A DNA stretch of 64,000 bases from Zanthoxylum bungeanum (lineage: Eukaryota > Streptophyta > Magnoliopsida > Sapindales > Rutaceae). The notes under the pieces were generated by a model. It had not been told where the DNA came from. It did not search any database and worked only from the letters and a program-made list of their open reading frames with translations. The stretch is taken from positions 62,001 to 126,000 of the forward strand of contig SKCR01018436.1 in NCBI GenBank assembly GCA_019454045.1, given 5' to 3'. Positions 35,050 through 47,418 of this stretch are shown piece by piece. Each line of letters opens with the position of its first letter. Position 1 is the first letter of the stretch. A program made the position numbers and the translations under genes.

Positions 35050-36421
35050 CCCACTACCCACAAGATCATCAGCAACAGAGATGTGATATTTGCAGAAGAT
35101 CAACTGCAGAAAGAATGAAATTATAACACTTCAAAAGAAAGTACATAGACTACAACAGTATTTATGGAAAATAATCTAGAATAAGAAAATTCAGATTCTT
35201 CTGAAGCAGCACTAGAGCACTACGTACCAGAACCAATTGAGTTTGAAGCTTCTGAAGTTTTCCGATCAACTAGAGAAATAAGACATTTAGGTTGGCACTT
35301 AGAGTATGTTACGGTGAATAATATTGTATATTATCTTTTAATAGAGGATGGAGAGCCATCAACTTTCTATGAAGCTATAAATGGAGTAAATATATCTTTG
35401 TGGATGACAGCAATGCAAGAAGAAATAAAAGCTTTGTATAGAAATAATACATGAGATCTAGTACCATTACCATGTGGAAGAAAAGTCATTGGTAATAAAT
35501 GGGTCTACAAGATCAAGCGATATAACAATGATCAAGTGGAGCGGTATCGTGCAAGATTGGTGATAAAATGATATGCTCAGAAAGAAGAGATTGATTTCAA
35601 TGAGATATTTTCTCCGATGGTTCGACTTACAACAGTTAGAGTAATCCTGGCTATGTGTGCTATTTTTGACCTACATCCGGAACAGTTGGATGTGAAAACT
35701 ATATTTCTTCATGGAGAACTTGAAGAAGAAATTAATATGCTCCAACCAGAAGGTTTTGCTTAAATAGGCAATGAGAACTTGGTTTGCAGGTTGAAAAAAT
35801 CTCTATATGGTCTCAAACGGGCGTCGAGATATTGGTATAAGTGATTTTATTCCTTCATTATTTGCCTTGCGTATAACAGACTCAGTTCAGACTATTGCAC
35901 ATATTCAAGAGGTTTGGAAATAATGACTTTATTATTTTATTGTTGTATGTGGACAACATGTCAGTAGCATGCCCTAACAAAGATCGAGTCCAAGAATTAA
36001 AGGCACAATTAGCTAGGGAGTTTGACATGAAGGATCTGAGACCAGCAAACAAGATTCTAGGGATGCAAATACACTGAGACAGAAATAACATCGAGATTTG
36101 GCTTTCTAAGAAAAATTACTTGAAGAAAATCTTATGACGGTTCGACATGGAAAATTATAAGTCACTTTCTATCACACTTCCTGTTAATTTCAATGTATCC
36201 TTTTTCATGTGTCATAGCAATGAAGCTGAAAGGAATGAGGTGTCTCGAGTACCGTATGCATCAGCAGTGTGAAGCTTAATGTACATCATGATTTGTACAA
36301 GACCAGACATTGCACAAACAGTGGGAGCAGTTAGTCGTTTTATGAGGAATCCTGGTAGAGAGCATTAAAATAATGTTAAGAGGATCCTTAGATATATCAA
36401 AGGAACCTCGGATGCTGTATT
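35050..36421 (+). pseudogene. Copia element A, end of integrase and reverse transcriptase
   Basis: Reading resumes with the HKIISNRDVIFAEDQLQKE segment. RT follows: MQEEIKALYRN, LVPLPCGRKVIGNKWVYK, then QLDVKTIFLHGELEEEI with the first catalytic Asp, and LLYVDNMSVACPNKD where the usual YVDDM has Asn in place of the second Asp. It ends with RRP-like TRPDIAQTVGAVSRFM. There are many stops and frame changes. It is cut by solo LTR G within the last residues of RT. Confidence 0.85.
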
Positions 36422-39031
36422 TGTTGGGGTTTTGGGCAAAATATCCGGGTTACGCAGCAGAATGCGGGAAAATCAAATTTTCCCATTTCTTTGATTTTTC
36501 TTGGGTAATTAAAATAAATTTATTTATTTTAATCACTCAATACTCAAAAACAGAAACTTTTTAACCCAGAAATCATAATTTCAATAAATTACCATAAGAC
36601 CCCAAAACTTACCATTTTCTTCATTTTAATCCTAAGTTGTTCAAAACAAGCTTAGGTGATTTCCAATCACAACAAAAATGATTTGTACATCAAATATACA
36701 TTAAAAGCAGAATTCGGAAAAAAATTTCAGATTTTCAATAATTACAGAAATGCCCCAAAACTTTGCATTTTGTTCATTTTAGTCCTAGTTTGTCAAATAC
36801 ATAATTAGGTGATTCCCAATAACTACCAAAATGATTTATGCATGTCATACATGTCAAAATAAAAATTGCAATTCAAGAAAATAATTTTTCCAAAATTACC
36901 GAGAGGTCCCTCAATTTTCCAAGAATTGCACTTTAGTCCAAATTGGTTCAAAACCATTCAAGATCAAGTCCAATCAATACCAAAATTAATATACATCATA
37001 TACACATCATTAATTAACACATATATGAAAAGCCCCAAATTTGGAGTGGGTTATGAACCCTAATTTCTCAAATTGTCCAAATAGCCAATAAACACCAAAT
37101 TAATAAAATTCAACACTTTAATTTAATCCTTACTAAACCAAACAAGTCTTACCACCATGAAACAACTCAATAATAATTTGAGGTTATTTATGAGTGGCTA
37201 AGAAACTCTAGAATGGCTACTAAGTTATCAAATAACCAAAAGTAAGCTTAATAACACTTAATAAGCTTTCTTTGCTAAATACACATGCTAATATCTTTCA
37301 TTCATGCTTCAAACAAACTTATTACAAACTCGAGAGAATAGAGAAAACATAACAACATCATATGTTGAAGTCTAAAGGCATAGAAACAATTTTCAAGTAA
37401 AGAAAAGTATGAAATTACCTTAATTTTCAAAATTTTCTTCACAAATCTCCTTTAGCACTTAAGTTTTCTCTCAAATCCCTAATTTTTTAATCTATTTTTT
37501 AAGCCAAAAGTTGAAGCAAAATGAAAAAATCCAAGCTTAAAAGATAAGGGTTTGGCCGGCTTAGAGGGGTAAAAATGGAAATTTGATTTTTACAAATTTA
37601 ATCAATATTAAATATGTCAAAAATCAAGTTGTCAACCATTTTAATTAATATATGCACAAATGTACCAATTACATTTTGCCATATTGAAGTTAAAAGATAT
37701 TTATATTTAATTAATCTAATTATTTAACAATTAAATAATTAGATAATTACAAATATAAATATCCAAATATATATATATATAATATATATATATATATAAT
37801 ATTTACATTAAATATTCCATAATACTTATATTCGTGACAAGTGTCAAATACTTTATTTGACAATTAATTAATTTGAATTCAATAAAATCAGGTATTTAAA
37901 TCAAATATACATTAATTAGGAAATAGCCGGAAAAACCCTTAAAGTGTGTATTTATCGTTTAACCGTTAAACGATCTATAAATAATCAATATTATTTATAA
38001 AAGTAGCCCTAGTGTTCTACAAGTATGTTTCATTAGTGACACTCTCTAGATTCAGGCATATCCATCATGAAATCCAATTTCGTGTCTATAATCTACCCAC
38101 CCGTAAATTATGACGACCACAGATAAACTCGCTGAATCATACAGGTCGAGTTCATCGCATACGTATAATCCCTTCATCACAAGTATTTGGATTATCCAAG
38201 AGATATAGATAAAATGTCAAATCTCTATAGGTATAATCCCGTCGACGATTCTATTAGCAACCTCTTAATAACACTCAGAACTAACTTCTACAGTGTACCA
38301 CGGGCCCATGGATTTAACAGATTGCTAATTGCACATTGAATACCTATACTCTGTACACATAATTGATGGATCATATCTTGATACACACAAGATATCATGA
38401 GGATCAGTTCACACCCAACGAATAGGCGGAGGTCAAATCTAAATAGATCAGTGACATGACTGCCATCAAAGTGTGGAGGATACCTCATACATCCACAGTG
38501 GTATCTCAAGTCGAAGGACCATTATGCTCACTTGACCCGAGAAGATTCATATTGACGTTAGTGTACCATCTATTAGGAAATCTTCGATGAGTCGTTCAGT
38601 GTTTATCCACTATAAACACCTACACGTCTATACGAGTCTCCCAGACTCATGTTTCATTGGGAAAACCATCGGACCAAGTCTCTATATACGAAGTGTACTG
38701 GTCTCAGCAGATTTTACTAACCGACCCATGTTAGTAAATCTTGACTAGGAACTTTATTTGATAATATGCTTATAGTAGTGTCACTTCCTAATGTCAATTA
38801 CAAACTACTTTGTAACCGCGCACTACAAAATATATGTTCGGGTCTTTGTCTAATATATACATATCACTAAATCATATTTAGTTTCAATCTAATCGTAATT
38901 ATATCGAATATGTATATAAAAGCAAGAAGTATTACCATAAATAAGTAATATTATGGAAAACAAAATTATTCGTATTCATGAATCGGACATGAATATGATC
39001 CGGATTGGCACTCTGAGAACCAACCCTAAGA
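36422..39031 (-). mobile_element. Solo LTR G (copia type, minus orientation) inside element A
   Basis: 2610 bases flanked by the perfect TSD gtatt (36417-36421 and 39032-39036). In minus orientation it starts with a gggttggttctcagagtgcc-type end. It is related to the element H LTRs (the 62526 copy opens with gggttggtgctcgaagtgcc) and more distantly to element F's LTRs. There is no internal coding sequence. Open frames at 36373-36564, 36866-37063 and 38288-38509 are LTR sequence, not genes. Confidence 0.92.
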
Positions 39032-39602
39032 GTATTATGTTATGGAGGATCTAAATTAGTTGTCAGAGGTTACGTGGATTCAGATTTTACATGAGATATT
39101 GACAAAAGAAAATCCACTACAGGTTATGTGTTTGTACTTGCAGGAGGAACAGTGAGCTGGGTATCCAAGTTACAGAGTATTGTGGCTTTGTCTACAAAAG
39201 AAGTTAAATACATGGCAGCTACACAAGCTTGCAAGGAAGCTATTTGGTTTCAAAGGTTATTGGAGGAGCTCAGGCACAAACAAGAGAAGATTTTATTATT
39301 TTGTGACAGTCAGAGTGCTTTGTATATTGTAAAGAATTCAGCTTTTCATTCAAGAACAAAACATATAGGGGTACAATATCACATTGTTCGTGAAGTAGTG
39401 GAAGAAAACAGTGTGGACTTATTGAAGGTACACACCAATGAGAACCTTGCAAAAGTAATTACCAAGCTTATCAATATAGACAAGTTTGTATGGTGTATAT
39501 CCTCTTATGGCTTAGCAGAAACGTAAGCATCTTGAAAACGGCAAAGTAGAACGGATGGTATGGAAACTTATTGTTTCTCAATCAAGTTTCCCAGTGGGAG
39601 AA
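39032..39602 (+). pseudogene. Copia element A, RNase H
   Basis: Continues element A: YGGSKLVVRGYVDSDF, a stop, then STTGYVFVLAGGTVSWVSKL, then LFCDSQSALYIVKNSAFHSR and HIVREVVEENSVDLL, ending at 39526. This is a typical copia RNase H. It is followed by tttcccagtgggagaat, the polypurine tract before the LTR. Confidence 0.88.
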
Positions 39603-40165
39603 TTGTTAAGCATCTAACACCTTTCGGTGCTTAAAGTCAGCATCGAAAGGTGCAAATGAAAAATATATATTTTAAAATTATTTTAGGTGGGCTCCACACA
39701 CAAAAAGAAAATAATAAAAAATTAAAATTCATTATTTGCAAAGTGAATCTCATGCCTATAAATAGATGCTTCATTTCATTATTTTATTCATTCCATTCTC
39801 AACCAAATCCTCTAAATTCTAAGGGAAAAAAATATTATTTCTTTTTAAGAGTTTTTGAGAGAGTTGTAATTCTCCTATTATAAGAGAGAGTGAGATTGTT
39901 CACTCATTCTGTTTACAGAGGTTATAAAATTCTTTCTACTAAAGTGAAATCCTTCTCATTTTGCCCGTAAATATTTCACTCACATTAAAGGGTTTTACCA
40001 CGTTAAATCTATGTCATATTGTTTTATTTTATGTTAATATTTATGGTAGGCTAAGCCTCTTAATTATTATTGTATTATTATATGGTAGGCAACACCTCAT
40101 GAACTAACAATTGTTCTCAATTTTACTTTACTTGCGTGTCAGCTTCAGCTCACGATCCCCTAACA
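39603..40165 (+). repeat. Copia element A 3' LTR
   Basis: Starts TGTTAAGCATC and ends CCCTAACA, 563 bases. A TATA box TATAAATAG is at 39757-39765. The 5' LTR lies upstream of the window, so its TSD cannot be checked. Confidence 0.85.
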
Positions 40166-40934
40166 AAAATGGCCCTTATATTCATAAGGTATGATGATTT
40201 TATACCAACCTTATTCAAATACTAGAATCTCATTCATTCTAACTCTAGATCACAACTTATAAAAAATTATATGTACTTAGCATTCACATTTATAACTTTT
40301 ATCAACAAATCTCTCTCAAATTTAGACTTCTACAATGTCAAAATTTGTCCAAGAATTATTAAGTTGCACATACTATACAACACGAAAGTTTGTATGCTTA
40401 CAAAAAAATGTTAGTATGCTAAAAAAAAATGTGATTGCGTTTATAAAAAAAAATGTGATTGTACTCAGAAAAATGTGTTGTGATCACAAAAATGTGATTG
40501 TATTCACTAAAATGTGATTATCTTTATTGACTAATTTTTTTCGACTAGTATCGACAATAGTACTCATTAGAGAAATTATTATTTATAAATTAATAAGATG
40601 TAATTTTTTTATAAACTATTTTATATTTTGAGAGATATTTAGTTTTTAAAATAAAAATTTAAGGAAAAATGAAACACATGGCAATTCAAAAATAAATGAA
40701 ACAGGTTTAAAATAGATATTTTTTACTCGCACTCTCCTCACAGTGTCTAAGAGAGTGTATATCATTTTAGGACTAATAATAACAAAATCCATGAAGATTT
40801 TGTAGATTTTTTAATAATTACATATTCGAACTTTATAATTTATCGATAATAAAATAATAATCAGTAAGTAATATATATTCTCTTTAATAATTTCGTATTT
40901 GAACTTTATAATTTATTGATAATAAAATAATAAT

Positions 40935-40968
<34 letters not shown>

Positions 40969-41096
40969 TTTTATTTTATTTTATTTTTTAATTAACAAAC
41001 TTGTTCTCTAGCTTTGGTGGTTCTCAAACACTATAGGAAGTCTCACTATATACATTATTTGCTGTAATTAAATTTGGATAGCATGGGCCCATAAAA
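40166..41096. other. AT-rich intergenic sequence with simple repeats
   Basis: No ORF of recognised type. A cluster of five to six imperfect aaaaaatgtgattg(t) units lies at about 40405-40520, and a (TA)n microsatellite at about 40939-40967. The sequence ends at the TSD tatat of solo LTR I. Confidence 0.7.
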
Positions 41097-42473
41097 TATA
41101 TTGTTGATGGTGATTTTTGTGACAAGGTATTTGAACAGTTCGGCAATGGTAGAGATAAGTTTTCTCCTTTTGAAAAGATAGATGTTCAGAAGGTGTTGAT
41201 CAGTCCTCGGCCAAGGAGAGAATCCGGACTTAGCTCCCGGATCCGGCCGACTAGAGGACACAATATGGTGCAGATCGCATAGCTCGACCACATCAGAGCC
41301 GTGACCGACCACAGTATCCCAGTAGCTCGGTTCAGTTCCACCTTCTCCTTAGACCGGAATAGTGAGTTCGGGTATTTTTGGTCGGAACGGTAGCAGTTTG
41401 GGTAGTTCGGCAGAACATTTGACCAACATCTTGAAGTCCGACACATGATCAGGATAATTTGGACTTTTCCTTCTGACATGCACCACTGTTTGAAGCTCTT
41501 TACAGGCTGGTTTCATTATGTTGAATGTGGCATTGTATAAAACTGGGTGATGTGACAAGCCGTCAGGTGGCGGGTTTGCTTTCGGTGAAGACAGTCTTGG
41601 GGCAGAGAGCCCGTCAATCAGCCGGAAATCACGTAGATGACGTCAAGAAAGCATGAGAATAGTGTTGTAATTCTCTTAGTATATAAATGAAAGTTAGTCT
41701 CATTTGTAGAGGATAGCAAATTTTGTAATGAAAGAGGGAGCACTACTTGTAAGAAAGAAACATAGACAAACAGCTTGGTTCTTTTAGACCTTCCTCAAAA
41801 CAGGTCGGCCGAGCTCGGTTTGATAATAAAAAGCAACCCCCCACTTTGTGCCCGTGGACGTAGGCTGGATTTGCTCCACCGAACCACGTTAAACTCTCTT
41901 TGTCGATCTTGTGTTCATTTTGCCTTTTGCTACATTTTCTTTTGGTCTCCTATAACCAAACAAATTCAAGGTTGAAAGAGGATTATCCTGGGAGAGTTAT
42001 CTCAAAACTGCCCCTGGGATGAAAATCACCCGTCAACTAGGGGTGAACAATTTTACGGGTCAGAAGCCGACCCGACCCGACCTGGTCGGGTTTCAAAATT
42101 CGGGAAAAAAATCGGGTTGATATGACCCGACCTGATTATTTCGGGTCGGGTCACGAGTTTTGTCAAAAACATCGGGTCAAACCCGACCCGACCCGATTTC
42201 AGTCAATATAAATTCTAAAAAATAAAAATTAGGTTTTCATTGTTCTTCTCTTCTCTCGCCCCTCACTCAGCAGCAGCCATCTCCTCCTCCTCACTCTTCT
42301 TTTCTATTCTCTTTAATCTCCAATTCTCCATTGACAACGCCACCCACCAACATTAAACTTTTGCCACTGCCCAACGGCCCCAACCAATCTCCCTTGACGA
42401 CAGTCACGACGCCACCAAGTCACCCCCAATATGCCACTGCCCTCCATTGACGACGCCGCCAGTCACCACCTCG

Positions 42474-42960
42474 GTAAACTTGCAAAATTTTCTTCTTTTC
42501 TCTAATTCTCTGTGATTGACTGCTTGTAATGATATCAAATTGGTCTGTGCTTGTAATGACAGTTTGGAACCCTAATTGGCTAATTGCTGAAGTTTATAAG
42601 GTTTCTGGTTTCGTATTTTGGACTTTTGGTATATTGTAAGTTTGTAACTGCCTTTTAATAAGTTTAATTTTTCTTAGGAGAAGTTTATAAACTTAATGAA
42701 GATTGATTCTGCCTTTGTTTTTTATAAGTTCAAATTGGTCTGCCTTTATTTTTGAGAAATTTTGATTGTAGATAGATTCTGTTACTTTTCGTATTACATC
42801 ATGTGGTAGTAGATTCTGTAATAAAATTATAAAAAGTTACAGAATTTATCAAATTTAAGTAAGTTTATAAACTTACTGAAATTTGAAATCTGAAATTGGA
42901 CTTGGAATTGATAATTTAGATGGCTCTGATGTTTCTCTTTGTGTATTTTTTCATTATTAG
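42474..42960 (+). other. Probable 5' UTR intron of the hAT transposase gene
   Basis: A GT at 42474 (ctcg|gtaaac) and a T-rich end with ttttcattattag immediately before the ATG at 42961. The GC-rich upstream exon, 42250-42473, has short Ser/Pro/His-type reading but no long frame. Confidence 0.5.
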
Positions 42961-45296
42961 ATGGAAGCATTTGACCCAATGATTGAGGAGATTGAGAATT
43001 GTTCAAGCGAGGAAGAGAATAATGAAGCTACAAATATAAATCCTTCTGCAACTCAAAGTAAGTCTCTTTCACCTAAAAAAAGAAAATATACTAAGAAGGT
43101 GAAGTCTAAGCTGCAAGGCAGTAATAATTTTGATTATTCTGTTTGGGAGCATTTTGAGAAGATAGTTGTTGATGGTGCACAAAAAGCTAAGTGTAATTAT
43201 TGTGGAGATGAGTATATGGCTGATTCTCGTTTCCATGGTACTAAAAATTTGCGTACCCATATAGATGTGAGGTGTAAGAAGTACCCTTATAGAGTTGTTG
43301 ACCCTAAACAACAAACCTTGAAATATGAAAAAGTGGTAGATGGTAGAGGGGTGGGTAACTTAAAAGCAGTTCATTTTACTATTGAAGAAGCAAGGGTTAT
43401 GCTTGCTAGGATGATAATAGTTGACGAGTTAGCATTTAAAATGGTGGAAGGGGAAGGATTTAGGAATTATTCTCAATATTTGAATCATCGAATGATAGTT
43501 CCTTCTCGTATAACTATTGCAAGGGATTGTTTGAAAATGTATCAAAATGAAAAGATGAAATTGAAAAATATAATTAAGTCTCAACGTGTGTGTCTAACCA
43601 CAGATACTTGGACTTCAATTCAAAATTTAAATTATATGTGTCTCACAGCCCATTGGATAGATGATGATTGAAAGTTTCAAAAGCGAATTTTAAACTTTTG
43701 TCAAGTGTCTAATCACACAGGGGAGACAATTGGTAAATTCATTGAGGCATGTATGTTAGATTGGGGAATTGATAAAATTTTCACAATCACTGTGGATAAT
43801 GCTAGTTCTAATGATGGTGCAATAAGGTATATAACACGTAGAACTAAAGAATGGCCTACCACTATTTTAGGTCATAAATTTCTTCACATGAGGTGTTGTC
43901 CACATATTGTTAACCTTATTTTAAAAGATGGCTTGCGAGATAATAATGAAGTGATTGAGAAAATAAGAAATGCGGTAAGATATGTGAGATCGTCCCCTGC
44001 TAGGAAGTTGAGTTTTAAGAGTAGTGTGGAGCGGGAGAAGATTGAGCGTAAAAGTCCTTTATGTCTTGATGTGGAAACTAGATGGAATTCCACCTACTTG
44101 ATGTTGGAGGCGGCGGAGATTTTTGAGAAAGCCTTTTATAGGTTAGAAGATGATGATCCTAGGTTTAGATTGTACTTTGATGGGGTTAAAATTAAAGGGC
44201 CTCCTAGTTCGGATGATTGGAGTCGATGTAGATGCCTAGTGAAGTTTTTGCAAGTATTGTATGATGTTACTCTTTCATTTTCGGGTTCTTTGCATATGAC
44301 TTCAAATAATTTTTTCAATGAATTTGTAAGGATTCAAACCATATTACTTTAATATGCGAAAAATGGTGATTTGTTGTTAGAAAAAATGGCCATTGATATG
44401 AAAAACAAATTTAACAAATATTGGGAGAATCCTACATAAGTGAATTGGGTGTTATTTGTTGGTATTGTGCTTGATCCAAGATGTAAGATGAAATATGTCA
44501 AGTTCTTCCTCTCTCAAATTTACGATATTGCTAAGACTTTTGATGTGGAGACTCGGGTGCAAGATGCCTTGAATGATTTGTATAAGTACTTCAAGGATGA
44601 GACTTCAGTGGGGTCATCTAGTGGGGTAAGTGTGTCAACTACTAATGCAAATATTTCATAGGATAAAACTAATTTTGTTGGAGAAGCTCGAAAGATTCTT
44701 AATTTTCAATTCAAAAAGTATTTGTTGGATGAGCAAAATGTGGAGACTCAATGTGATATGATTAGATATTTAGCAGATGGGTGTGAAGAAGATTCAGAAA
44801 CTTTTGATTTGTTGAATTGGTGGAAAGTGAATTCTTCCAAATATCCAACTCTCTCTAAGGTAGCAAGGAGTGTTTTGTCTATTCCGATTTCTACAGTGGC
44901 TTCCGAGTCGGCTTTTAGCACAGGTGGAAGGATAATTGATCCGTTTAGAAGTTCATTAGCTCCTGCAACGGTGGAAGCTTTAATTTGTGCTCAAAATTGG
45001 TTGCGATCTATGCCAACTCAAATTGATCTTCGAGCTGCGATGGATGATGTTGAGAAATTTGAGGAATTCGCTTCAGGTATTTGTTATAGTGTTATGCTTT
45101 AAAGTTTAAATTTATTGAAACTAATATTTTCTTAATAAAAGATAATGTGAATTCTAAGTAATTGGGTTGTTCATTTTTGTCATTGTATGTTGTTATTGTA
45201 GAATTGTCAGGATCAAATTCTACTTGTACGATTGAGTCTAACTTGCTTGGTGCTGATATGAACGAAGATGTTGATTCAGATGCTGAATTCATATAA
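42961..45296 (+). pseudogene. hAT transposase gene (two exons), four in-frame stops
   Basis: The enzyme would cut and paste the element using its terminal repeats. Coding runs 42961-45076, a GT-AG intron is at 45077-45201, and coding resumes at 45202-45296 in the same frame, giving about 736 residues, a normal hAT length. N-terminal region: a Lys-rich patch, then a BED-type zinc finger, CNYCGDEY with HGTKNLRTHIDVRC. Middle: VCLTTDTWTSIQNLNY, with the first acidic residue of the catalytic core. C-terminal dimerisation motif: LLNWWKVNSSKYPTLSKVAR and SIPISTVASESAFSTGGRII. In-frame stops are TGA 43669, TAA 44350, TAA 44437 and TAG 44659. There is no frameshift, so inactivation is recent or gradual by point mutation only. 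Confidence 0.88.
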
Positions 45297-46166
45297 GGTT
45301 ATAACTTGTTTTTTTTTTTTTTAAATTTTCAGTTGAGACTTGTTGTTATTGAACATTGTGTGACATAATCATAGTGTTGTAACAATTTCTTTCGGTTCTA
45401 TGGTTGTTTTTAGTAGAGGCTGCACAATCACTGGCATCCCTTTGGACTTGCAAGATCCTCCTCTCTTGGCCATTGTAATTTTGATGAGGCATCTCATGCT
45501 TGTATATTTCTTACACAATATCCATCACTCACTGGTCTAAGGAACCAAACTTGTTTTTTCCAAGTTACTTTAGCAGGTTGCTATCGCTTTTAGGATAGAC
45601 TAGTGGAAGCCCTTTCAGTCCTTGCATTCATCGCAATGAAGTATTTAAGTCTGAGTTTGCTACACAATGACTATCAGTTCTTCAGAAATGAAAACTTGTA
45701 GCAATATAATCTTATCATTTGCAAGCTATATTGACCATGGTTTTCATGTTTAGGTTTTGCTGCACCTACTTAGGGCTGGCTATTTTTTGCATAAAAGGGG
45801 ACCTTTGTATATTTCTTCCCAAATCAAAATGAGTAAATGACAAACTGTGATGCTAAAATGAGTAAAAAAAAATAAGGAAAAAAATTCTGCAAGCAGTGCA
45901 AGAGTTGGGAATCGAACTTGTAACTCATTTAGTTTTAACCCAACAATTTTCCACTTGAGCTACTCCATCACTTCATGAATTATGTACCATTAAAAATATA
46001 TAATTATATATTTTCAGATTCACTTTGACCCGACCAAACCCGCATCAACCCGACCCGACCCGCTCGGGTCGCTCTTCATAATTTCGGATTTCGGGTCTTG
46101 TTTTGGAAACGACCCGACCCGATCGGGTCAATTAAAATTTACCGGAACCCGACCCGTGTACACCGG
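45297..46166 (+). other. hAT 3' region with tRNA-like segment and GC-rich subterminal repeats
   Basis: Non-coding 3' part of the hAT. Sequence between 45340 and 45780 has no recognised type. From 46020 to 46155 repeated gacccgacc units form the right subterminal region, matching the left one in opposite orientation. Confidence 0.6.
45903..45969 (-). other. tRNA-like segment with pol III box A and box B patterns
   Basis: On the minus strand, tagctcaagtgg (plus 45951-45962) fits box A and gttcgattcc (plus 45908-45917) fits box B, about 33 bases apart. That spacing is usual for tRNA-derived SINE heads. Acceptor-stem pairing was not established, so it is not called a tRNA gene. Confidence 0.5.
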
Positions 46167-46174
46167 CGTCAACA

Positions 46175-46497
46175 TATATTCTTCAATTTTTTAATGAATT
46201 GAAAAATCAGTTTGAAAATTTTCAAGAGCATACGGTCGATAAATCATAATTCTGACAGAATATAAGATATTATCATGGAAATTCCATCAGTAATGTGTGC
46301 TTTTTGTAGTGCTTAAATTATAATATAAATTTAAAATTTTAGATACAAATTTTTTAAAATTTTATGGATCGTCATTTGATTTTTATTTGTTCAAAAAATA
46401 TTTTAATAATAGCAAAAATATTCATATGCCACACAAAAATCAAACATGATTGATAAAATTAGGGATTTTCAAAATAAATAAAAAATCAAATGATTTA
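46175..46497. other. Spacer between solo LTRs I and J
   Basis: About 320 bases of AT-rich sequence with no ORF or family features. It is the only unique sequence between the two inverted LTRs. Confidence 0.6.
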
Positions 46498-47418
46498 TGT
46501 TGACGGGTGATTTTCGTCCCAGATGTAATTTCGAGATAACCCTCCCGAGACAATCCTCCTTCAACCTTTAATTTGTTTGGTTATGGGGAGACCAAAGACA
46601 AATGTAGTAAAAAGCGGAGAAACACAAAGATCGACAAGAGAGTTTTAACGTGGTTCGGCAGAGCAAATCCAGCCTACGTCCACGGGCACAAAATGAGATG
46701 TTACTTTATTACCAAAACCAGCTCGGCCGACCTGTTTTCATGGATGGCCTAATGAAAACCGAGCTGTTTTGCTTACGGTGTTTTACAAGTAGTGCTCATT
46801 TTCTTTCAGTTACAAGTTTTGCTATATCTCTACAAATGAATTTTGCTTCTTTTTATATACCCAGAGGATTACAACACTGTTACTCCACTTTTATGACGTT
46901 TCCCGCGTGGTCTCCGACTGATTGATGGGCTCTCTGCCCCAAGACTGTCGTCGCCGAAAGCAAGCCTGTCGTCTGATGGCCCGTCACATCACTCTGTTTT
47001 CTCCGCTGCCACACGCAACAATAATGAAGCCAGCCTGTAAAGAGCTCTCAAGCTGTGACACGTGTCGGAGGGAAAATCAAACTACTCTGGTCTCACGTCG
47101 TCCTTCAAGAGGTCGACCAAATGATCTGCAGAACTTCCCAAGTTGTTTCCGTCCTGATCCGAAATGTCCGAGCTCATCCGCTTGCTCCAGGGGGTAAGGC
47201 CAAATCAAACAGAGCCGCTGGTCCGAAGTGGTCGGCCTTGGTTCCGATGTTGCCGGTCTCTGAAATCTGCACCAATTCCGAGAAAGAAGTGCTCTGATTC
47301 TCTTACCGCCCGAGAACTTACCGATACATCTAGACGTTTGACCCTTTGAAAATGGGAGTTTCTTATTTGTCCTTATCGAACTGTTCAGATACCTTGGCTG
47401 CGGAAATCTCCATCAACA
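46498..47418 (-). mobile_element. Solo LTR J (same family as I, opposite orientation)
   Basis: Ends TGTTGACGGG and CATCAACA, 921 bases; inverted and diverged relative to I (long matches such as the tttgtttggttat block near 46573 and the cgtggttcgg block near 46650). Flanks attta (46493-46497) and actta (47419-47423) are a TSD with one mismatch. TATATAAA lies on the minus strand near 46852. The open frames at 46650-47349 are LTR sequence. Confidence 0.75.

Larger units (their letters stand above)
42038..46166 (+). mobile_element. hAT transposon
   Basis: Flanked by cgtcaac on both sides (42031-42037 and 46167-46173); counted as the usual 8-base hAT TSD there is one mismatch. The left end begins taggggtgaac and the right end reads gtgtacaccgg, imperfect inverted ends of the hAT type. 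Both subterminal regions are dense in gacccgacccg/cgggtcgggt (42055-42200 and 46024-46155). It contains a two-exon transposase gene and a tRNA-like segment. It is about 4.1 kb, within the normal hAT range. Confidence 0.88.
41102..46174 (+). mobile_element. Solo LTR I, split near its right end by an hAT transposon
   Basis: Starts TGTTGATGGTG and ends CCCGTCAACA. The TSD tatat is at 41097-41101 and 46175-46179. All but the last base lies left of the hAT element (41102-42037), about 937 bases in total. The TATA box TATATAAA at 41680-41687 and aataaaaa at 41823 give plus orientation. The inverted copy is J. Minus-strand open frames at 41055-41558 are not genes. Confidence 0.82.

Noticed and set aside
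41102..47418. Long terminal inverted repeats of one Mutator-like or foldback element
   Set aside because: Each arm has LTR-type ends (TGTTGA...TCAACA), its own 5-base flanking duplication and a TATA box in its own direction; two independent solo LTRs fit better. The outer flanks (tatat and actta) do not match each other.
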